Positions 56,596 through 64,000 of a stretch of 64,000 nucleotides of DNA are shown in pieces. The position numbers were made by a program, and so were the translations under genes. This stretch comes from Trichoplax sp. H2 (Eukaryota; Placozoa; Uniplacotomia; Trichoplacea), in NCBI GenBank assembly GCA_003344405.1, contig NOWV01000012.1, forward strand, positions 682,001 to 746,000, read 5' to 3'. Below the pieces are notes generated by a model. It was given only the letters and a program-made list of their open reading frames with translations, did not search any database and was not told the DNA's origin. How positions within the stretch are numbered: position 1 is the first letter of the stretch; the number at the start of each line of letters is the position of its first letter.

Positions 56596-59500
56596 ATGCC
56601 TTCCAAACATCGACCATATCGACATAATCATGCTCCATTCAGCAGTAATGGCAAGCAATCCCATCGTAAATCGACTATACAACCTGATCGGTGTACCGAT
56701 GAAAGAAATCACCAGAAGCAACCATCGGATAATGTTGAAATTCAATCATTGATAACGTAAGTTATTGCCATCGTATTGCTCCATTTCTTCTTCCTTGATC
56801 TTGTCATCCACCTTGATGATGGCCGATGATCAGTCCTACAATCCAATCCTTCACATTATTCGACGTTACGATTGGAAAGATTGCCTACGATATAGATTCT
56901 TCATAAATGATCATAATAGCATTTGGATAGTTGGATAGATTATACTGTAGGCTATCTTTTCATGTTGTTTTTTATCCTTCTTGCCTCTCGGACATGTTGA
57001 ATTTGGATGACTATTTCGTCCAGCAACCAAAAAAGAATCCAATTATGATCAATCTGTACTATAAACGTCCCCATTGCGTCTACACAACACAGACGTCAAT
57101 TCATTTCATCCTTGCCTATGCCTAGAAACCTATTAAATACTATGTATACTATCAATAGTATTGTTTGGTAGGGTCAAAGTTTTGGGGGGATTGCCATTGA
57201 TTCATCTCAAGTTGTTAGCCAACAACTTACAGTACTGTAGTCGCCAACACAGAATTTCTTTCGCCTCGGCTTGACTGCAATCATGGATTACAGTCACTAC
57301 TAATCAGGATCAATGATGATGGCTCTGATCTGCACTTAATGCCAAATGTTTCTATACTTGTATTTTTGCCTAGGCTTACTGGATTATTACTGTCCATATC
57401 ATTAGAGGAGTAAAACATTTTTTATACACTCTTCAGCTATCCCCCAACGCATACCTCACAACCCAGTCGCGAACGATTTCCTCCCTCTACCAAACTTTCA
57501 CCATCATATTTTGGGAAATACAGTAATGACTCTGATCCGTTCAATCGATAGCAAATGTCCAACACTTCTACACTGAATGGATTTATTTTACGCGCATTTT
57601 CACCAATTAGTTCTACGCGTCCGCTCGATTTCATCACTGAAAGATTTTACAGCCTCATATTTGATGCATCCCAATCGATAGTGGATCATGCTGTTGCCAT
57701 CAAATCCTTTCTTTCATCTGCGCCTCTACTTCCAAATAAGAATTCATTCCATCGCTGGACATCATCGTCAATACTTCTGTTTTATTGACATTATAGTACT
57801 ATAAGCAACACGTCAAAGATATCCTTGTCCCTTTTTCTTTTACCAAGCTCCTGTCGTACGGGCTTTTGCGAACCTAGCAAATGATGCCATCTGCAGACTT
57901 TGCATATCTTAACTTATCTCATACAGTTCTCATTTTACAAGCGATAGAAAACATTTCCGATCGCACAAATGTAGTGGATTATTATCACTGCCTGAACTCT
58001 TGATCGATGAAAATCATCAGCCTTCAATCCCGTTATCAATAATGGTGTTTATCACGTAGGATAAGACATGCTTCCTTCGATCTAAGCGTGGAGATAGCTG
58101 TCTAGTTTTATTAGGTATCAATAGATATGATATGCAGGTTATCTCGACGTTCATTTGTAATACTGTATTTCTTAATAAAACATCCTGTGATGATTATACC
58201 CTATGTTGCTAACTAATCCACACAACTGTACTACCAGTCAATTTTCGATTCTCTATATCAATTTGAAAAGTCGCAATAGAACATTTTATTTCAATGGCCG
58301 TTAAGCATAAAGATTATACTGCCAAATAGCCGAGATACGATTCTATTCAAGTCGGTTGCCATAATAACCACACGATATCTAAAATGATTGAATGGACGCG
58401 TATTTTATGGAAATGAGTTATTAATATGAAATTAAAATCAACCACCTTTAGGGAATAGGCCTTCCGGTTCAAGTAAAATAATTACATGAATGAGAAAGAA
58501 ATAACCCTTCTTTAGTATTTATCGACATGAGATTATTTTCTATTATGATTAATGTCTAATTTTAGATTTCGATCACTCCAGTTGGAGTTTGTTGTTTATT
58601 ATTTATGCTTTAGTTGCTGTATCAAAAAAACTAAGGTAACGATATAGATACATAATCATCCCTCTCTATCTGATTAAATGTAGTGGTGAAATGGATGTCA
58701 ATAATGGAAATCCACCCTTAGTCAACAAGCCTAATAGCAGTCAGGATGGAGACAACACCTCCATTCGATTTGCAACAATCGAAGCTATTAAACATCAACC
58801 GGTCTCTCTTGGTAGCCAGCTATCATCGGTACTATTTGAAATATCGCTTCTTCTTTACCAAATCCTTGCATTCTATCTGCAATGCTGCGTCATTTATCAA
58901 AGTGTAAGTACATCATGACAAAGTGGAATAGAAATCTTTCTTAATTGTGTAGTCCTGTTATGATACTAATCATATAATAGTGAATAGCTTGAAGACAGTA
59001 TGAAATAATTATGATATTTGAATGCCGTAATACAGTAGAACTTAGGCTACCGTGTAGACAAAATGGCAGACAATCTATAGAGATTGATATTGTACTCTCG
59101 ACTACATTAATAATGATGTATTGTCTACGTTATTGTTTACCCTGAGTAGAAAAGCGTAAATAGTACCAAATATGCGATGATGATTTATGGATCGTTGCAA
59201 GATAGAATAGGATAGTATGATAGCTCTATTTCTGAATGATCGTAAATTCAAACCCTTTAGTTTTACAATATCAGCATTGGATGATACAGTATTGGTCACA
59301 GTTTCAGGAAAAGCGTAAATAGTACCAAATATGCGATGATGATTTATGGATCGTTGCAAGATAGAATAGGATAGTATGATAGCTCTATTTCTGAATGATA
59401 GTAAATTCAAACCCTTTAGTTTTACAATATCAGCATTGGATGATACAGTATTGGTCACAGTTTCAGGATGGAATGGATCCGTACGATTAAGCTTATTTAC

Positions 59501-62500
59501 AATCGCAGTAAATTCAATTTCTTCCATAGTAAACTCTCATTATTGAATGATGCCACCGATAGTTTCAAGGAGAATAAAAAATAAGACGATGACACTAATT
59601 TGCAACTATAGTAAATTAGATTTCTTGAATAGTGAAATATCAGCATTGGATCATATTATTACCGATAGTTGCAAGGTAAAATAAGACCATGCGATAATAC
59701 TGATTTTGAAATGTAGCAAATTGAAATCCTTTGATATGTACAATAACAAGATTTGAAGGTAGAAGGTAGAATAGGAGAGTGCGATGATGCTGATTTAAAA
59801 TCACAGCAAATACAATTTCTTGGACAGTAAAGTATCAGTATTAAATGATATTATCAATAGTATCAAGATGGAATAGGATAATACAGTTACCTTTGTTTCT
59901 AAAGAGAGTAATTCAGACTTCGTATTATGAAGGTTAATTTAAGACAGAATATGACATTATCAGATCTAGAAGAGTTTATTATGATTACTCTAATTTAATG
60001 ACGGATTGAAATTCCATTATAGTAAAATAATTTTACAGCAATAGGGACATTTAGTATTAGTAAAGATAGTTTTAAGATGGAATAGGATTGCACGCTAACG
60101 TTTTAATGGTGCCAAATTGAAACTCGTTTATACTAAATTATCAGCTTTTGAGAATATTGCCAACAATTTCAAGATACATAGAATATAAGATGATCGAATA
60201 TAAATGAAGGACACTGGTAGATTACATTCGCCTTTAATCACTGTAAATTAGAAATTCCTTCCTAATAGAATATCACTATCGGCTGATATTAACAAATAAT
60301 TTCAAGATCACAGAACATTTAAACTTTTCCTAAATTTACATATCAAGTGAGAATAGTGCATTTTACATCGGATTTACTAAATCCATACCCTAGGTTGACA
60401 ATCTAGCCTGCCCATGATTTTTTGCCTACTATCATGTTGTGAATATGTATACTGTAGAATGTAGAACCTACTATACTTTTACTTTTATGCTAAGTTATAG
60501 CATTATAAACAATAATACAGTCTTAACACTGGATATTATTTTATTATCAGAATTTTTATTTAATCGATCGACATTTGATGGTATTTATTGGAATATTCAT
60601 TGCTAGAAGATTTCTATGGAAAATACTAAGGCTTGTACGTGAAAGAGATATATTCAATTTTTTATATTTTCCACTCAAGATAAATTGAATCATGTTTTAT
60701 TATAATCGTACCCCTTATAAGCGGTTAGAAACCAATATTAATGTACGTTATATCGTCTACTGATATCGTGTATATTGACTCTATTACTTCAAATGTAGAC
60801 AATGTTCTCAGAAGCCCAATTTTTTGCTGGATCCTTCATTATACAACTATATCGTTATTTGGTTTTACTCGTAATATCACTATTAATATGTTGGATATTT
60901 GCACATCTTTGCTTCACTCTGTCAAAAGAATGTCTATTTCTATTAATCATACCGTAAGTTTAATACTATGTTATGCATAAAGGAGCTATTTCTTTCCCAT
61001 CGTACTATATTACTTTTGCATTCGATTTCATCATTAAATTGATATTCGTACCAGTGTAACAGATTTAGTCCTCTTTCTATTTTGAAGGGTCGCGGCGTAC
61101 ATCCTTGTATTTGGACTGGGCTTTGAACCCCAACATCAAATGACAAAGAGGAGCAATATTCACCAAAGAGCTAGAATTTTTAGTCATAATTCCAACCAAT
61201 GCTCAAGTTCAGACCTAGATGGAGAAAATAGCATGCACATACATGATAATAATAAATTGAAACAGCCTATTGATACTTACTACAATTATGATAGTAATGA
61301 CAATAACTACAGCTGTAGACAAATTCAATTAGTACGATGCACACTTGATCCATATCTGGTTCGGCATGAAGTAGAAGTATTACATTGGGATTTTATTGAT
61401 AGAATCAAACATAGTATTGCAAATTGCATTATTGCCGCTTATTATATTGGTTATTTACCAACAAAAACTGCTAAGGTGAGCAATACTCTATTAAGGTTTA
61501 CTTGTATACATATAAATTATTGGTTTAAATTGTTACATTTTAAAGTAAATTAGAGCGCTTAATTTGATCAATTCAATTTTATGATTAGTTCATCTCAAGT
61601 CATGATAATATTTTTTTATTTTTTTAATAGACACAAATCTACTTCAGTGTATGGCATTGTTTTCTATACACAATTTTATTTTGCTTAAATTTATTCGTGG
61701 CTTTCTTGATGCAATTGTTTTCTTTACGATACTGTGATGAGTTGCATATGGCTGCTATTCATTTGGGTCAATGGAAGAGAATTAAATCTACAGATGCTAA
61801 GGATGCTCTAACGTAAGTATGCTGGCAAGGTGATTATAAGAAATTTGCTATGGCATAAGACTGTTTACTTACCTTAAGAAGAGTATTCTGTGTTGAAAAA
61901 AAGTCAATCGCTCACTTTTATGACCCATAGTTCTAGTTTAGCACAGTATAATCAAGATAATTTTTTCGTCTAAATTAGTATACCTACAGTATATAGTTGA
62001 GGAGGAATGTCATCTTTTCTGTTCATTTTTTTAGATGGTCTTCTCAAATAACGTGGCCTTGTGGAATGACAGTAATATACGGCCATAACCACTATATTTC
62101 AATTGGAATACAAAACGTAGCCATTCCGGATAGCATTTTACATTCAATATTTTATGTAAGTATCGTATTAAATTGTGTAATTTTACATATAGTGAGAACG
62201 GTAGAAGTGATATCCTTAGGAATTACTAAATTAGAGTCTTTGTAACATGCACTTATGTAAATAACTATATACAGTAATTGGAAATTGTCTCCTCTTTCTT
62301 TCTTGTATCGATATAGGTTCTGTTCAATACCCCTTTCAAATTTTTACAGTGGATAATAATCTTGCATGGATTATCTTTATTATATCATTTATCCCTTCTG
62401 TTAATCTCTCCGACACTAATCCAGATAGTGCTTTTGTCTATTTTGCTGTTGATTAATTACCATACATTTTTTGTACTCCTACGCAATTATTGGATTACAA

Positions 62501-62526
62501 AAGCATTACATAATGATAAACATTGA
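56596..62526 (+). CDS. TMEM39A: TMEM39 family multipass membrane protein
   Basis: TMEM39A/B (SUSR2 in worm) are ER multipass proteins linked to COPII transport, PI4P control and autophagy. Exons: 56596-56756, 58684-58903, 60551-60634, 60799-60953, 61088-61475, 61631-61812, 62035-62155 and 62317-62526, about 506 aa without one missing piece. Matches: NFYLIDRHL..FIARR (human [20 protein letters not shown]), SEAQFFAGSFIIQLYRYLVL, LDPYLVRHEVEVLHWDFIDRI then AAYYIGYLP (the SPDLIRNEVECLKADF region), YCDELHMAAIHLGQWKRI, ITWPCG.., NVAIPDS and the last hydrophobic exon with NYHTFFVLLRNYW. Several transmembrane segments are evident. Human exon 2-3 spacing implies about 15-20 residues (the WWYPYNHP region) coded by a small exon I did not find between 58904 and 60550. 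The symbol follows the A paralogue; this is probably the single pre-duplication gene. Confidence 0.88.
56757..58683 (+). other. TMEM39 intron 1
   Basis: A 1.9 kb intron with no supported exon. Frames at 56931-57125 and 57555-57788 have no recognisable domain. Confidence 0.6.
58904..60550 (+). other. TMEM39 intron 2 region with satellite
   Basis: About 1.6 kb, most of it a degenerate repeat array. It should also contain the missing small exon. Confidence 0.6.
59130..60320. repeat. Degenerate satellite in TMEM39 intron 2
   Basis: Two near-identical 159-bp copies (about 59150-59308 and 59309-59467) followed by four to six progressively diverged ones. Shared words: GATAGAATAGGATAGTATGAT, GCTCTATTTCTGAATGAT, AAATTCAAA.CCTTT and TATCAGCATTGGATGATA. 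The 159-bp period is a multiple of three, and the minus strand stays open through the first two copies. Confidence 0.8.
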
Positions 62527-63440
62527 GATAATAAAGACAAAATTTTGGCGATAATTAACGTATCTACTACTGTTCGACTGGCAATCTACGTATTTTGTCT
62601 GAATATGATCTACTCGTGCGTAGTATTTCTAGAGCTCAATTTTAAGCTAAAATTTTTACTTCATTTATGGATATTTAGCTCTACAGTATTTGTTTATATC
62701 TTTTGGAGGCTACGTATTTGAATATAGTTAGACTTGCTCTACAATTGAGTTAATGGTAATCTATTCACGTAGCAGCATCTACTCGTATATGCGCACGTTA
62801 TTCATCATAATAAGTTTTGGAAAGACCTGTATTTCCGGCGTATTTTTGCAATCGTATCATCTATATGAGTGCATCTATCAGATCGCTAGAATTTGATTGG
62901 TTTATGATTCGCATTGAACTGTTACCATCCTATGCTATCGAACAAAGTATTAAGTATAGTGATGGAAAGAGAATGCAAAGGAAGAAAGCCATACCACTTG
63001 ATATGCACTTTTACTGTAGCAATATGCATTGCAATTTTATTTAAGCAAGTATTCCATTATTTATTACCGTTATGATCAATAGCCCTATAGAAGACGTCTT
63101 TATTTACTAGTAGAATACGTGTATACGTATACATGCATTTTTTCTATTCATCATGATAACCATCAACTTGTAGCCAAGCATTGAGCAGAAATTTGCAATC
63201 TTTTAATCGATTCATTGAGACTTGCTTTTCCATATCAAACTGATCGATTTGCAATTGCAGCAATCTATAATCTTACTTTAGGAGGAGTATCCGTTTGCTG
63301 ATTATGGACAGCATTAGTAACCGATAATGTTATTTCAAGATGAGTGTCTATTTGCTGATCAGTACTGTTTACTAATTTCCATTTTATACGGAAATGTTAT
63401 TAGGAGTACTTTAAATGGAGAAGTTTGTCTGTCCAATTAT
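62527..63440. other. Downstream of TMEM39, nothing recognised
   Basis: Presumed 3' UTR followed by AT-rich DNA. The frames at 62817-63044 and 63327-63551 are not supported as genes; the second runs into the tandem array. Confidence 0.55.
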
Positions 63441-63447
63441 AATTATA

Positions 63448-64000
63448 TTTATCCACTCCTGAGGACAGTATTGCAGCCACACCTATCTGGAGCAGAGCGC
63501 CTATTTCCTATGCATACCCATAATATTGTCAGAATTAGAATGCATCGCTAGCAACTGGCGATCATTACTAGCTCTCCCTCTTATATTGATCCATTCCTAC
63601 GGACAGTATTGCAGCCACACCACCTGGAGCAATACCTATTTCCTATGCATACCCATAATATTGTCAGAATTAGAATGCAATCGCTAGCAACTGGCGATCA
63701 TTACTAGCTCTCTCTTATATTGATCCATTCCTATGGACAGTATTGCAGCCACACCATCTGGAGCAGAGTGCCTATTTCCTATGCATATCCATAATATTGT
63801 CAGAATTAGAATGCAATCGCTAGCAACTGGTGATCATTACTACCTCTCTCTCTACTATAGTCTCATAGGAGACGTTATTCGAGCTAGACCATAACCCATA
63901 ATATTGTCAGAATTAGAATGCAATCGTTAGCAACTGGTGATCATTACTAGCTCTCCCTTATATTGATCCATTCCTATGGACGGTATTGCAGCCATACCAT
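63448..64000. repeat. Tandem array, about 130-140 bp unit, running off right edge
   Basis: At least four copies, at about 63448, 63588, 63722 and 63966 (with an interrupted copy near 63880), marked by GGACAGTATTGCAGCCACACC, CCTATTTCCTATGCATA, CCATAATATTGTCAGAATTA, CGCTAGCAACTGG and GATCATTACTAGCTCTC. Copies are highly similar, suggesting recent expansion or homogenisation. Confidence 0.9.

Noticed and set aside
63448-64000. Regular repeats as a CRISPR array
   Set aside because: Units of 130-140 bp without short repeat-spacer structure, in a eukaryotic locus with introns; an ordinary tandem satellite.

Overview
This is an animal nuclear locus: AT-rich DNA with multi-exon genes, GT-AG introns mostly under 400 bp, no polycistronic organisation, and genes I recognise as metazoan orthologues. 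The compact genes, low GC and vertebrate-like proteins suggest an early-branching animal, most likely a placozoan (Trichoplax or Hoilungia type). That placement is inference. Gene names come from comparing exon translations with remembered protein families; no search was run.

Layout. 1-5964 (-): 5' two thirds of a MAP3K4 orthologue, running off the left edge before its kinase domain. 5965-7585: head-to-head promoter interval packed with GTAC-type palindromes. 7586-18652 (+): ASCC3, a tandem Ski2-like helicase in 29 exons. 21573-24690 (+): BBOX1-like dioxygenase. 26168-31655 (-): SMARCAD1 chromatin remodeller. 31.7-36.3 kb: repeat-rich gene-poor block. 36339-38246 (-): secreted protein with two kringles and a jacalin-like lectin domain. 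39810-44606 (-): UFL1, the UFM1 E3 ligase. 45429-49231 (+): TFG, head-to-head with UFL1. 50067-54524 (-): FAAP100, a Fanconi anaemia core-complex subunit. 56596-62526 (+): TMEM39, a multipass membrane protein. 62.5-64 kb: repeats running off the right edge.

Exon sums are divisible by three for ASCC3 (2,179 aa), BBOX1 (438 aa), SMARCAD1 (847 aa), UFL1 (775 aa), FAAP100 (948 aa) and the kringle-lectin gene (426 aa), which supports those models. Boundaries were read by eye and may be off by a base or two. MAP3K4 is partial, TFG has an unresolved frame change near 48.86 kb, and TMEM39 probably lacks one small exon in my model.

The genes are not an operon or a pathway cluster. Several act in genome maintenance and chromatin (ASCC3, SMARCAD1, FAAP100) or in ER and ribosome-associated homeostasis (UFL1, TFG, TMEM39), but neighbours share no obvious pathway. 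The most unusual items are the kringle-kringle-lectin protein, the GTAC palindrome clusters concentrated at gene 5' ends, a SMARCAD1 with no visible CUE domains, and the TFG frame problem.
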